DNA of 64,000 nucleotides from a virus: positions 112,088-176,087 of IMG/VR virus record IMGVR_UViG_3300042731_005759. The stretch is one strand, 5' to 3'. Position 1 is the first letter of the stretch; each line of letters starts with the position of its first letter. Below are positions 31,480 through 40,633 of this stretch, piece by piece. Position numbers and translations under genes: made by a program. The notes below the pieces were generated by a model that saw nothing but the letters and a program-made list of their open reading frames with translations, had not been told where the DNA came from and made no database searches.

Positions 31480-31989
31480 GTGCATTGGTATTTAGTAAGA
31501 GTATCACCAGGTAAAGAAAGACAATTATCAGATCAATTCAATACTGATATAGAACTTGGTAATATTATTGGAGTAAAGAGATTTATTTGTCCTACTGAGA
31601 AACAGGTAAAACTTATAAAGAACAAAAAAGTCCTAAGGGATAAAGTAATCTACACAGGTTACATATATTTTGAGGCGGAACATGATCTAACTAGTGACGA
31701 ATTAAAAAACTTACCGTTTTTAACGAGTATTTTTGGTATCCTTGGAGATAGGACTCCACTTAAATTAAATAAGAGGGATGTCTCAAGAATCATAAAAGAG
31801 GATCAACAACCTGTTGGTCTTAATATAGATTATGCTATTGGTGAAACCGTAAAAGTAATAGAAGGACCATTTAGAACATTCGATGGTAAGGTACATAAGA
31901 TAGAAGGTGAAAAGGTTGATGTCGAGGTTAAGATATTTGGAAGACCAACCAAAGTAACACTATCAAAAGGTCAAATCGATAAAGTTTAA
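31480..31989 (+). CDS. NusG-like transcription elongation factor
   Basis: The 169-residue protein (GTG start) has a NusG N-terminal domain (HWYLVRVSPGKERQLSDQF, the RFICPTEKQVKLIKNKK strand pair and VIYTGYIYFEAE) and a C-terminal KOW domain (IGETVKVIEGPFRTFDGKV through TKVTLSKGQI). NusG binds RNA polymerase and supports processivity, and it couples transcription to other factors. A phage copy could replace or compete with the host protein and favour late or long transcripts. With the sigma factor at 21391, this phage encodes two transcription regulators. Confidence 0.8.
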   Translation: MHWYLVRVSPGKERQLSDQFNTDIELGNIIGVKRFICPTEKQVKLIKNKKVLRDKVIYTGYIYFEAEHDLTSDELKNLPFLTSIFGILGDRTPLKLNKRDVSRIIKEDQQPVGLNIDYAIGETVKVIEGPFRTFDGKVHKIEGEKVDVEVKIFGRPTKVTLSKGQIDKV

Positions 31990-32282
31990 TGGATCCTGAA
32001 ATTATTGTCTATTTAACTAAATTGAAAAAATATCTCTCCACTAATATGGAAGCGAGAGAGTATTTCATAAACGATCTTGATGAGGAAGAATTCTTTATTC
32101 ATGTTGAAGATATTGCGGTAAAAAACTTTTATGAAAAAGGAGACCCAACACTAAACATGGAACAATTTGAATTAGTAAAGAACACTTTGAAGTCTAAGAA
32201 GATAATTAATAGAGAGAAAGAGTATTACGAACCTAATATTTTTATCGATAAAAGAGGTTACTGTAAAATTTTAAAAACTTAA
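31989..32282 (+). CDS. Small acidic protein of unknown function
   Basis: The 97-residue protein shares one base with the end of the NusG-like gene and with the start of the ATPase gene. It is helical and acidic in the middle (FINDLDEEEFFIHVED) and more basic near the end. No family recognised. Its fixed position between NusG and the AAA+ gene suggests a shared transcript and perhaps an accessory role. Confidence 0.55.
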   Translation: MDPEIIVYLTKLKKYLSTNMEAREYFINDLDEEEFFIHVEDIAVKNFYEKGDPTLNMEQFELVKNTLKSKKIINREKEYYEPNIFIDKRGYCKILKT

Positions 32283-33352
32283 TGAAATTACCCAAGTATT
32301 ATTCACTTTTTGAACCAGCGTATAGTGAGGAAGTTGCGGGTGAGCAACTCTTTCTAGTCAAGTTTGATAAAATACCATCAACAAGCGTTGATAGAACCGT
32401 ATATACTGAAAAAATAATTCAGAAGTTTGAAGACTTGGGATTTAAAGTGTTTACTAAATTAAGTAGTGTAGGAGGTAGGTCGGGACTCTCAAGAAACTCT
32501 GACGAAACATTATGGTCTTTAGATGAGAAAGAACTTCTTTTGAAAACCAAGAAAGATAGAAATTCTAAAGAAATGAAAGTTTCATTTTACTATTCATTAG
32601 AGAATGGGGAACTAAGAGATCAAATAGATCTTTCTTTTTTAGAGAAACACAAAGTTCGAAGAAAGAAATCTACAATTTCATTAATAAGGTCACAAGGAGG
32701 CGGTTACTTAGATTTAGAGGAGTATGAAATCAAGGTACCGAAAACTAATTTAGAATTAAATTATGGGAAGGATTTTGTTAAAGTACATAAAACAATCATT
32801 GAAAAACTAAACTCAAAGGGCGAGAAAGGAATCGTGTTATTACACGGGGAACCTGGTACTGGTAAAACTACCTATATAAAACATATATCAACTCACGTAA
32901 AGGATAAGAACGTGATATTTGTTCCACCGTCTATGGCTGAGATGTTGACGGACCCGTCAATTATCCCATTTCTCATGGATTACAGAAACAGTATTTTAGT
33001 TATAGAGGATGCGGAGAAAGTACTAGGTTCTCGAGAGAGTAACTCTTTAACTTCACAAAGTACCTCAAACCTTCTAAACTTAACAGATGGTATTTTAGGT
33101 GATTGTCTTAATATTCAAATAATCGCGACATTCAATACTAAAAGAGATAATATTGATGAGGCGTTCATGAGAAAAGGTAGACTAATTGCCGAACACAAAT
33201 TCGATAAATTAAGTATTGAGGATACCAATATTCTTCTTAAACATATAGGTAAAGACATTGAGGTAAATGAAGAAATGGTATTATCTGACATTTATAATAT
33301 TGATGTTGAGGTTTATAAAACAATAAAAGAAAAAGGAAAAATAGGATTTTAA
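32282..33352 (+). CDS. AAA+ ATPase of unknown target
   Basis: The 356-residue protein has an unrecognised N-terminal domain (about 1-165). A AAA+ module follows with Walker A HGEPGTGKTT (near 189), Walker B ILVIEDAEK (near 240), sensor ATFNTKRD (near 282) and a probable arginine-finger region (FMRKGRLIAEH). The domain order resembles Bcs1-like and other phage-encoded AAA ATPases that remodel proteins. No helicase-loader or clamp-loader signature is visible. It is flanked by an unknown gene and thioredoxin. Confidence 0.75.
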   Translation: MKLPKYYSLFEPAYSEEVAGEQLFLVKFDKIPSTSVDRTVYTEKIIQKFEDLGFKVFTKLSSVGGRSGLSRNSDETLWSLDEKELLLKTKKDRNSKEMKVSFYYSLENGELRDQIDLSFLEKHKVRRKKSTISLIRSQGGGYLDLEEYEIKVPKTNLELNYGKDFVKVHKTIIEKLNSKGEKGIVLLHGEPGTGKTTYIKHISTHVKDKNVIFVPPSMAEMLTDPSIIPFLMDYRNSILVIEDAEKVLGSRESNSLTSQSTSNLLNLTDGILGDCLNIQIIATFNTKRDNIDEAFMRKGRLIAEHKFDKLSIEDTNILLKHIGKDIEVNEEMVLSDIYNIDVEVYKTIKEKGKIGF

Positions 33353-33353
33353 T

Positions 33354-33659
33354 ATGAGAGAATTAAGTGCTGAGGAATTAACCTCATTAAAAAATGAAGG
33401 AAAAAAATTATTAGTAGATTTTTGGGCACCATGGTGTGGACCATGTAGAATGTTAATACCAAGGTTAGAATCATTGTCAGAGAAACATCCTGATGTGGAG
33501 TTTGTAAAAGTCAATGTTGATGAGAATAGGGATGTTGCATTAGATTTAGGTATCAGAGGTGTACCAACAGTAATAACATTCAACGGTAATGAATTAGTTG
33601 ATAGACATGTTGGGGTACAACCCGACGAAAAATACGAGGAGTCTATAAGTAAACTATAA
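33354..33659 (+). CDS. Thioredoxin
   Basis: The 101-residue protein has the full active site FWAPWCGPC (Cys28 and Cys31), VDENRDVALDLGIRGVPTV with the cis-Pro, and normal thioredoxin length. It should exchange disulfides in the cytoplasm, and phage thioredoxins often serve ribonucleotide reductase or DNA polymerase. No reductase gene is in the window. A glutaredoxin follows with a one-base overlap, making a redox pair. Confidence 0.9.
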   Translation: MRELSAEELTSLKNEGKKLLVDFWAPWCGPCRMLIPRLESLSEKHPDVEFVKVNVDENRDVALDLGIRGVPTVITFNGNELVDRHVGVQPDEKYEESISKL

Positions 33660-33925
33660 TGTCTGTTTGTGTCTTTACTTTATCGGGGTGTTCTCACTGT
33701 ACGAAACTAAAAAAACGACTAAAAAGTGAAAATATTAAATTCGAAGAATTTAACTCTGATAAACATGAGTTACTAATAGAACAAATAGAGAATCAAATGG
33801 GTGAAATAAATTACCCAACGGTCTTTATCAGGAGACACGATAGTACTGAAGGAATTATATTAATACCAGGTATAAATGTGGATGATGAAGATGAAATGAT
33901 ACAAAAAATTAGAAAAAATATCTAA
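33659..33925 (+). CDS. Glutaredoxin
   Basis: The 88-residue protein starts VCVFTLSGCSHCTKLKKRL, with the CxxC active site as CSHC, and has NYPTVFI with the cis-Pro. This is the usual length for small phage glutaredoxins (compare T4 NrdC). It lies immediately downstream of thioredoxin and is followed by a strong terminator, so it ends the operon that begins with the methylase. Its partner enzyme is outside the window. Confidence 0.85.
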   Translation: MSVCVFTLSGCSHCTKLKKRLKSENIKFEEFNSDKHELLIEQIENQMGEINYPTVFIRRHDSTEGIILIPGINVDDEDEMIQKIRKNI

Positions 33926-33932
33926 ATCTAAA

Positions 33933-33961
33933 GGGGATACAAAATTTGTATCCTCTTTTTT
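33933..33961 (+). terminator. Intrinsic terminator after glutaredoxin
   Basis: GGATACAA (33935-33942) pairs with TTGTATCC (33946-33953), extended by a G-C and a G-T pair, with a three-base loop and a tail of T. It cleanly separates the redox operon from the fibre block. Confidence 0.8.
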
Positions 33962-33983
33962 GTTCCAAGAAACAAACTAAAAG

Positions 33984-33990
33984 TATTTAT
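33984..33990 (+). promoter_or_regulatory. Candidate late promoter box TATTTAT before the fibre genes
   Basis: AAAGTATTTAT lies 19 bases before the ATG at 34010, after a terminator, so it is well placed to drive the fibre block. The same 19-base gap occurs at 22183. Confidence 0.5.
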
Positions 33991-34009
33991 GTTAAAGGAC
34001 TTTTAGTAG

Positions 34010-37000
34010 ATGGCATTACAACAAATATATTGGGAACAGATTGCAACAGAAAATGTTGCTTCAGGATCGGTAATTAATTTAGGTACACCCTCATCCTCAA
34101 TTAATAATATCTACGCAAAAAATTTCTATGTAAACGGTACACAGAGTTTACTTGATTTAGTTGGTGGAGGTGTTGAAGCGGGGATAGGTCCATTAAATAT
34201 CTTCTCTTCTTCAGTTTTAGAGTCCTTAGAGTTTACTGGTTCTAATTTGACAGTCAAAGGTGACTTGAATGTGTTAGGTACTTTTACCTCTTTAAGATCC
34301 GAAACAGTAGTTTTAGATGATAACATAATAGAATTAAATGGTTCTGATGAGTCATTTGGTGGTTTACTTGTAAAGGATCCAACAGCACCAAACTTAGTAT
34401 CAGGTTCATTATTATGGGACACAACTAATGATAGATGGATTGGTGGTCCATTGGGGGGTGAGGAAAATTTAGTTATAACAAGTGAATTAACGACATTATC
34501 ATCTTCATTATCATCATCGATTAATGAGTTATCCCAATCAGTATCTACATCTTTCGACCAAGTTAATAATGATTTAACTGATTTATCATCCTCATTATCT
34601 GCTTCGATAAATGAATTATCACAATCAGTATCATCTTCGTTTGATCAAGTTAATAATGATTTGACAGATTTGTCATCTTCATTATCATCATCGATTAATG
34701 AGTTATCGCAATCAGTTGATTCCTCATTTACTCTAACAGATGGTCGTTTAATTGAGTTAGAATCGACAGGTTCGGATCATGAAGGTAGAATAGTTGGATT
34801 AGAAACTTTTAGTTCCTCATTAGATGCAACTTTTGCGACAGATGAACAATTAACACAATTATCACAATCTATTACGTCCTCAATCGGTGAACTATCATCA
34901 TCTGTTGATGGAAGACTAACCAATTTAGAGTCCTTCAGTTCCTCATTAGATGCAACTTTTGCGACAGATGAACAATTAACACAATTATCACAGTCATTAA
35001 CCTCTTCTATTGGAGAATTGTCATCCTCACTTAGCGATGCGATCAATGATGTACAAACGGATGTTGAGGCAAGTAACATATTTCAACAAACAGGGTCATA
35101 TTATGGTACATCTGAAAATTTACAGATATCAGGTAGTGGTTTAGATTCACCTGATGGTTCTATCACAGGAAAATATGGTGTGATAGTATCACATTCACTA
35201 CATGCAGAGAATATTAATGTGGGTAGACCAACCTCAAACGATTGGGGTACAATGAATGGGTCATACTTTAACAACTTTAACGAAAATACAGACGTTTCGG
35301 AAATTATTAGATTCATGGCGGGATTATTATCGTCATCGGCACCTGATGCGTCACCAAATACAAAATATTATAATGGATATGACAAAAATACCTACAATAC
35401 ATCTACTGATAGTGGTATAGGTGGTTATATTCCACAAGGAACAACTAACCAAACACTATTAGATCTTATATCTGCGGGTCACGCATCTATTGGTGGTACA
35501 ATATTAGGTTCTTTTGGTACTTTTTATACAAATCCAAACTATAGACACTCATTTAGTAGTAATTCGGGTGGATCAACAAGTGTAAGATCGTCTTCAGATA
35601 ACGAATTATTCGGTTTAGGTAGATTAAGTAGTGGTACGCCTACAACATTTAAGGTATCGGGGTCATTCACATTCAAAAAATTCGATCATAATAGGGTTCT
35701 TATTGAAGAATCGAGTTCAAATCACGTGATAATTCAATCAGGTGATGGTACCACAGACGGTGTGACCCTTAAAAAGATAGAATCATCGAATCCTGAACTA
35801 ATACCTGCGGGGTATCAAGACGGAAAATATGTGAATGTATTTTCACCAAGTATAATTAGTGCAGGTACTAATATATCGGATATAGGTTATTATCATATAT
35901 CAAGTTCCATATCAATTGCAAGTGGATCAAGTGATTACACAACACCAATATCAAACAATACTGAGATATTATACGGTCCAATACCAACAATAGAGTCAGG
36001 TATTGGTTCAACAAATTTAGGTGTAGGTGCAACTATAGATTCATATGACCAATTAACGGCCACATCAAGATCATTAAGTGGGGCACCTTACCTACAGACA
36101 GCGACATTCGAAGCGTCAGGTTCAATTACAGGTACATTCAATAAATTATACCAAAATGGAACACATGGTTCTATGACGGGTAATAGTGGACAAAGATCCG
36201 CCTCTGTTTCAAATGGTAGAATATCAACATCGGGTGTATTCTTCGACAGTACATTTACAACACCTAGAAATAGTGGTGATATCCCAACAATTGACGATAC
36301 AATAAAATTAAATAGTGGGTTAAGTTGGAGTGCGGGTACTGGTTATGGTACCTCAGCGAACCAATCAGTATCCATTTCAGGTACAGGTTATGGTGGATCT
36401 AGATCAGCGTCACAAAGTAAATCAGTTCACACCGCAGGTACCTTTGGACAACCTTCCGCAAGTGGTAGTTTACATTATTATGGTAGATCACAGACATATG
36501 ATGGATCAAGTGACACATCAGAAAATTTTACAGGAGAAGGTAGACGTTTACAATTGAATGATAATTTACTTTCTTTTGGGGGTGACTCTTGGAATAACGG
36601 ATTTGAATTATACTCATTACTTGGTAACGAAGATTTACAAGTTAGACCTAACAGATTGGTTAAACCTGGTGGTAATAACGGATATTGGTTAACAAATCCA
36701 AGTTCATCAAGTGATTACAAGTATTATGTGAGAAAGTTCTCCACATCAGGCACAAAAACAAGTATGAGTATCTCTGTTAGTGGACCATCACTAGTTTCAT
36801 GGGATTCAACAAATAATAATTCAGCTTCGGTTGCTATTATGTTCGAATCCACCTCAACAAATGTTTACACCAATGCAAGATTTTACGATCCAACAAAAAC
36901 ATTGGAAAACTTTGTGGGGACGATTAATGCAAACACAGATGGGACAAATCCATTTGGTTCGGATATTGATTTATATGGTAACACGGGTGGTTCAGGATCA

Positions 37001-37135
37001 GGAGGATCGTACACACTACCAATAAGAAACTCAGACGGTATGTTCTTAAATGCAACATACAATGAAATAATAGTATTAGTTAGATACAAAGGTGATCCGT
37101 CACCTATAACATCTATGACAGTAAGTTTTAGTTAA
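34010..37135 (+). CDS. Tail fibre protein with trimeric coiled-coil repeats
   Basis: The 1041-residue protein begins ALQQIYWEQIATENV, then carries a short shared fibre module (GDLNVLGTFTSLRSE, VVLDDNIIELNG, SGSLLWDTTNDRW). Repeated Ser-rich helical units follow (LSSSLSSSINELSQSVS; SSSLDATFATDEQLTQLSQS), as in trimeric phage fibres. The C-terminal 690 residues are beta-rich and Gly/Ser-rich, suited to receptor binding, with no chaperone domain of the S74 type. It opens a run of fibre proteins that share the module, so it is likely part of one multi-protein fibre. Confidence 0.75.
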   Translation: MALQQIYWEQIATENVASGSVINLGTPSSSINNIYAKNFYVNGTQSLLDLVGGGVEAGIGPLNIFSSSVLESLEFTGSNLTVKGDLNVLGTFTSLRSETVVLDDNIIELNGSDESFGGLLVKDPTAPNLVSGSLLWDTTNDRWIGGPLGGEENLVITSELTTLSSSLSSSINELSQSVSTSFDQVNNDLTDLSSSLSASINELSQSVSSSFDQVNNDLTDLSSSLSSSINELSQSVDSSFTLTDGRLIELESTGSDHEGRIVGLETFSSSLDATFATDEQLTQLSQSITSSIGELSSSVDGRLTNLESFSSSLDATFATDEQLTQLSQSLTSSIGELSSSLSDAINDVQTDVEASNIFQQTGSYYGTSENLQISGSGLDSPDGSITGKYGVIVSHSLHAENINVGRPTSNDWGTMNGSYFNNFNENTDVSEIIRFMAGLLSSSAPDASPNTKYYNGYDKNTYNTSTDSGIGGYIPQGTTNQTLLDLISAGHASIGGTILGSFGTFYTNPNYRHSFSSNSGGSTSVRSSSDNELFGLGRLSSGTPTTFKVSGSFTFKKFDHNRVLIEESSSNHVIIQSGDGTTDGVTLKKIESSNPELIPAGYQDGKYVNVFSPSIISAGTNISDIGYYHISSSISIASGSSDYTTPISNNTEILYGPIPTIESGIGSTNLGVGATIDSYDQLTATSRSLSGAPYLQTATFEASGSITGTFNKLYQNGTHGSMTGNSGQRSASVSNGRISTSGVFFDSTFTTPRNSGDIPTIDDTIKLNSGLSWSAGTGYGTSANQSVSISGTGYGGSRSASQSKSVHTAGTFGQPSASGSLHYYGRSQTYDGSSDTSENFTGEGRRLQLNDNLLSFGGDSWNNGFELYSLLGNEDLQVRPNRLVKPGGNNGYWLTNPSSSSDYKYYVRKFSTSGTKTSMSISVSGPSLVSWDSTNNNSASVAIMFESTSTNVYTNARFYDPTKTLENFVGTINANTDGTNPFGSDIDLYGNTGGSGSGGSYTLPIRNSDGMFLNATYNEIIVLVRYKGDPSPITSMTVSFS

Positions 37136-37137
37136 AA

Positions 37138-38346
37138 ATGGCATACGATAAGAACACAAAATCAAGTAGGTTTTTACAAAGTAGGAGATATACACATAAT
37201 ACTCTCACCGATTCACAAGAATCTTTTACCTCGGTATTAGATTTAAATTCAGGTGAGATTTATGTTGATCAACAATTAATACCTTCTTCGGGATTACCAT
37301 TTAACAGTTCCTCTGATCATTTATCAGTCTATACTGATTCTAATACTTCACAAGACGTATTAAAATATTGGTATAGACATAAACTTACTAAATCAGATTT
37401 AAATAATGAAGTTTGGTTTTTCTTAGACCCTGTCGGACCAAGTAGTGGGATAGGTGCACAGTTAATTAGTGATGATCAAGAAGTTAATTTCATCTCACCT
37501 AAGTATGGTGTACCTTCATTGGCAAACTCAACAGTTGAAGATTCCACACCAGGATATCTCATTAAACTTTTTGTTTCAAGTAACTCGACTTCTCCATCCA
37601 ACGGCGATTTAAGACAACCATCAACATACTCATTTGATTACAAAACAGGGGTAGTACAATTTATAAGTGGTACACCATCAAGTAGTCAGTATGTTTACAT
37701 GAGTGTTTATCAGTATGTTGGTAGAACACTTAGCGACCAATTAGGTGGTGGAGGTGCAGGTTCGATCCAAGACATCTTTAAACCAACAGGTTCATTTTAC
37801 GCAACAACAAACGATGTACAAATAACTGGTTCTTTAGATATAACTGGTGATTTTACTGTACATGGTACGTTCACATCATCGTTATCGGAAACAGTTATAA
37901 TCGATGATAATATTATTGAACTAAATGGTAACGAGTCTTCATATGGTGGTTTAAGTATTAAAGACACACAAAACCCGAATACTGTATCAGGTTCATTATT
38001 ATGGGACACAACAAATGATCAATGGATTGCGGGTCAACAAGGATCCGAAGTTCCAATTGCAAGAAAAGATCATTTGATTTGGGGTCAGACAGGATCCATG
38101 TGGTCGGCTAATAGTGATTTAGAAGTCACAGGTTCTGTTACTATTAAAGGTGATTTAAAAGTTGAAGGACAAACAACATTACAATCTCAAGATGTAAACC
38201 AAGACTCTTTAATTGTCTCTGGTGCGATGAGTATTTTAAAAAATGAGATAAATAGTCAAATAAGATCCGCCTCTCTCAACATAGAGAATTTAGGTAACTT
38301 AGGTGATAGGTCAGATAATTCTGTATTAGACTTAGGTGGTTTCTAA
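37138..38346 (+). CDS. Tail fibre protein sharing the fibre module
   Basis: The 402-residue protein starts two bases after the preceding stop. Its N-terminal half (residues about 1-205) is an unrecognised domain that begins AYDKNTKSSRFLQSRRY. It then carries the shared module (GDFTVHGTFTSSLSE, VIIDDNIIELNG, SGSLLWDTTNDQW), followed by a short beta and helical tail. The module is nearly identical at the DNA level to that in the preceding gene. A connector between fibre segments is a reasonable guess. Confidence 0.7.
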   Translation: MAYDKNTKSSRFLQSRRYTHNTLTDSQESFTSVLDLNSGEIYVDQQLIPSSGLPFNSSSDHLSVYTDSNTSQDVLKYWYRHKLTKSDLNNEVWFFLDPVGPSSGIGAQLISDDQEVNFISPKYGVPSLANSTVEDSTPGYLIKLFVSSNSTSPSNGDLRQPSTYSFDYKTGVVQFISGTPSSSQYVYMSVYQYVGRTLSDQLGGGGAGSIQDIFKPTGSFYATTNDVQITGSLDITGDFTVHGTFTSSLSETVIIDDNIIELNGNESSYGGLSIKDTQNPNTVSGSLLWDTTNDQWIAGQQGSEVPIARKDHLIWGQTGSMWSANSDLEVTGSVTIKGDLKVEGQTTLQSQDVNQDSLIVSGAMSILKNEINSQIRSASLNIENLGNLGDRSDNSVLDLGGF

Positions 38347-38355
38347 AATGTACGA

Positions 38356-38362
38356 TATTTAT
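38356..38362 (+). promoter_or_regulatory. Candidate late promoter box TATTTAT
   Basis: GATATTTATTAG lies in the 54-base gap between fibre genes, 38 bases before the ATG at 38401. The longer gap and the lack of a preceding AG make it weaker than the others. Confidence 0.3.
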
Positions 38363-38400
38363 TAGATAATAAACAAATAATTAAATTCTAAAAAAAGAAG

Positions 38401-40476
38401 ATGGCTCAAATTATTAAACACAGAAGAGGTTCGATTGGTGATGTTAAGACCACAACAACAAGAAATGGTGAGGTCTTAGTTGCATCGGGATCAATTTCTG
38501 ATTTATCAGGACCCTTTGTTTTCATCGGTTCTCCTGTTTCTTCGGATGAGGGTGTCGCGGGAGCGTTTAAACCTACATCGAAAATTTATTCGGGTACGAA
38601 TGCACCTACAATCGGTGCGGGTACCTACGGTTCCATCCTTGACGGTACTCCTTTCTATGCTTCTTCTAACGAGTCATTATACATATTGAACAATGACGGT
38701 GTTGGTAATGATAGATTAGACTTAACGGGTAACATCGAAGGTAATACCATAAACGCAACGACTATTACGACACTAACATCGACTGATGTCAATACTACAA
38801 ATGTTACTGCAACAGGTAATATTAGTGCTGTTGATGTCTCGGCATCGGGTGATGGTACTGTTGGTGGAGATTTAACTGTTACAGGTGATATTTCAGGTGC
38901 TAACCTATCTTTATCGGGTAATGCAACAATTGACGGTAATATTGTATTAGGTGGTAACATTAACATAGGTGACGCAGATACTGACACAGTATCTTTTGGT
39001 GGTGAAATTACCTCAAACATTGTCCCTGATGTACATAATACTTATGACCTTGGATCGTCAAGTAAGAATTGGAGAAACTTACACGTAAGTGGAACGGCTT
39101 ACATCTCAACATTAGCGACAGACGATATCCAACTTACTAGTCTAAGTCTACCAGGTAACCTAACTGTTTCAGGTTCAACAACATTCAATGGTGATACAAT
39201 AATTGGTGATGAAGGTGGTGATACACTAACTATCAATGCAGGAACTATCGATATACCAAACATTTCTGCAGGAACAGACAATACAGTACTTGTTTATAAC
39301 GGTTCTTCTATTGTTCATGATGAAATTGACGCAAGAGTTTGGGGATCAACTTTAATTGATGGTTCAGGTACTGCAACACAAATTTCATTTTTCAGTGACA
39401 CAGATAGTATTACAGGTGACAGTGATTTAACATATAACTCAACTACAAATGTCCTTTCAGTAGGAAGTTCGACAGTAGGTAATGATATATCTGCGGCGGG
39501 TACTTTAACAGTAACCACTACTTCTGAATTAAAAGGTGCGGTTGGGATTAACTCAACACTAAACGTTACAGGTTCTGCACAATTAAAATCTTCTTTAGAT
39601 GTTGACGGTGAGGCTACATTGGCAAGTGCCACTGTAGAAGACCTAACTTCAGGTAGAGTAGTATTAGCAGGAACAGGTGGTGCTATTGAAGACAGTGGTA
39701 ACTTAACATTCAACGGTTCAACTTTAGGGGTAACTGGTGATGTTGATGCGTCAGGTGACTTAGGTGGTGCAACTGCAACGATTACAGGAAACGCTGATAT
39801 CGGTGGTAATGTAGGTATCTCAGGTAACACTACAATGACAGGTACATTAACAGTTAATGATAACGTATCTATCTCAGGTAACTTAGAGGTATTGGGTAGT
39901 GCGACTAACGTAACATTACAATCACAAACAGTAGAGATTGATGATAACATTCTTAGATTAAACGCGTATTCTCCATTCGAGAGATATGCAGGTTTTGAAG
40001 TTATCGACTCAGGTTCTTCAAGTACTTCGGCATCTTTATTATGGGATTCACAAAATGATTATTGGTCTTTTATAGATGCGGGAGCTAACTCAAGTAAAGT
40101 GATCGGTACTGTAGCGGCAACACAAGGAAGTGAAACAAGTCTTACTAATAACGCAATACCTGTCGCGGCAGGAGCGAACCAAATTGAAGACTCACTTTTA
40201 ACTGAGAATGGTACTACACTAGCATATAACACTAACAAATTTACTGTAGCGTCTTCTGATGGAGCCACTTTAATTGCAGGTAACGTAACGGTATCTTCAT
40301 CAGGTGGATCAGATGCGGGTAGTAACACTTCATCTATTGTATTTAGAAATTCTTCTAATGTACTTGGTTATGTATCAACATCAGAAACAACTGATGTGTT
40401 AGATGGAATCTTAGGTTATAAAAATAGTGATGGATCATTGGCCTTCTCGACAGTAATTGATGGAGGTTCATTCTAA
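38401..40476 (+). CDS. Tail fibre protein, repeated beta units
   Basis: The 691-residue protein begins AQIIKHRRGSIGDVKTTTTR, the Arg-rich opening common in tail fibre N-terminal domains. Most of the rest is a short degenerate repeat of the GNLTVSGSTTFNGDT type (T/S-x-G-[DN]-[IL]-x-V-[ST]-G), which would form a stacked beta fibre. Near the end it carries a variant of the shared module (GNLEVLGSATNVTLQSQTV, EIDDNILRLNAY, SASLLWDSQNDYW). A strong terminator follows. Confidence 0.75.
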   Translation: MAQIIKHRRGSIGDVKTTTTRNGEVLVASGSISDLSGPFVFIGSPVSSDEGVAGAFKPTSKIYSGTNAPTIGAGTYGSILDGTPFYASSNESLYILNNDGVGNDRLDLTGNIEGNTINATTITTLTSTDVNTTNVTATGNISAVDVSASGDGTVGGDLTVTGDISGANLSLSGNATIDGNIVLGGNINIGDADTDTVSFGGEITSNIVPDVHNTYDLGSSSKNWRNLHVSGTAYISTLATDDIQLTSLSLPGNLTVSGSTTFNGDTIIGDEGGDTLTINAGTIDIPNISAGTDNTVLVYNGSSIVHDEIDARVWGSTLIDGSGTATQISFFSDTDSITGDSDLTYNSTTNVLSVGSSTVGNDISAAGTLTVTTTSELKGAVGINSTLNVTGSAQLKSSLDVDGEATLASATVEDLTSGRVVLAGTGGAIEDSGNLTFNGSTLGVTGDVDASGDLGGATATITGNADIGGNVGISGNTTMTGTLTVNDNVSISGNLEVLGSATNVTLQSQTVEIDDNILRLNAYSPFERYAGFEVIDSGSSSTSASLLWDSQNDYWSFIDAGANSSKVIGTVAATQGSETSLTNNAIPVAAGANQIEDSLLTENGTTLAYNTNKFTVASSDGATLIAGNVTVSSSGGSDAGSNTSSIVFRNSSNVLGYVSTSETTDVLDGILGYKNSDGSLAFSTVIDGGSF

Positions 40477-40500
40477 GAACTATTTTACAATTAAATTGAA

Positions 40501-40534
40501 AAAAAATCCCTTTAGAAATAGAGGGATTTTTTTT
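40501..40534 (+). terminator. Intrinsic terminator between fibre genes
   Basis: AAAAAATCCCT pairs with AGGGATTTTTT around a 10-base loop and continues into T-rich DNA. The A-rich left arm also makes it usable from the opposite strand. It separates the 38401 fibre gene from the giant fibre gene. Confidence 0.8.
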
Positions 40535-40551
40535 ATTATCTAATATCGAAG

Positions 40552-40558
40552 TATTTAT
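40552..40558 (+). promoter_or_regulatory. Candidate late promoter box TATTTAT before the giant fibre gene
   Basis: GAAGTATTTATAAAG lies after the terminator and 75 bases before the ATG at 40634. The intervening leader contains two perfect palindromes, so this transcript would have a structured 5' end, unlike the other late-type sites. Confidence 0.5.
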
Positions 40559-40563
40559 AAAGT

Positions 40564-40601
40564 AACACCTATATAGGTGTTTAAATAAGCGGTATATACC
40601 G
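40564..40601 (+). repeat. Two perfect palindromes in the giant fibre leader
   Basis: AACACCTATATAGGTGTT at 40564-40581 is an 18-base perfect palindrome, and CGGTATATACCG at 40590-40601 is a 12-base perfect palindrome. Each can fold into a small hairpin or bind a dimeric protein. They lie between the candidate late promoter and the ATG. Neither has a T tail, so they are not simple terminators. Confidence 0.6.
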
Positions 40602-40633
40602 TGTTGAAATATTCGAATTAAAAAACCATATAT

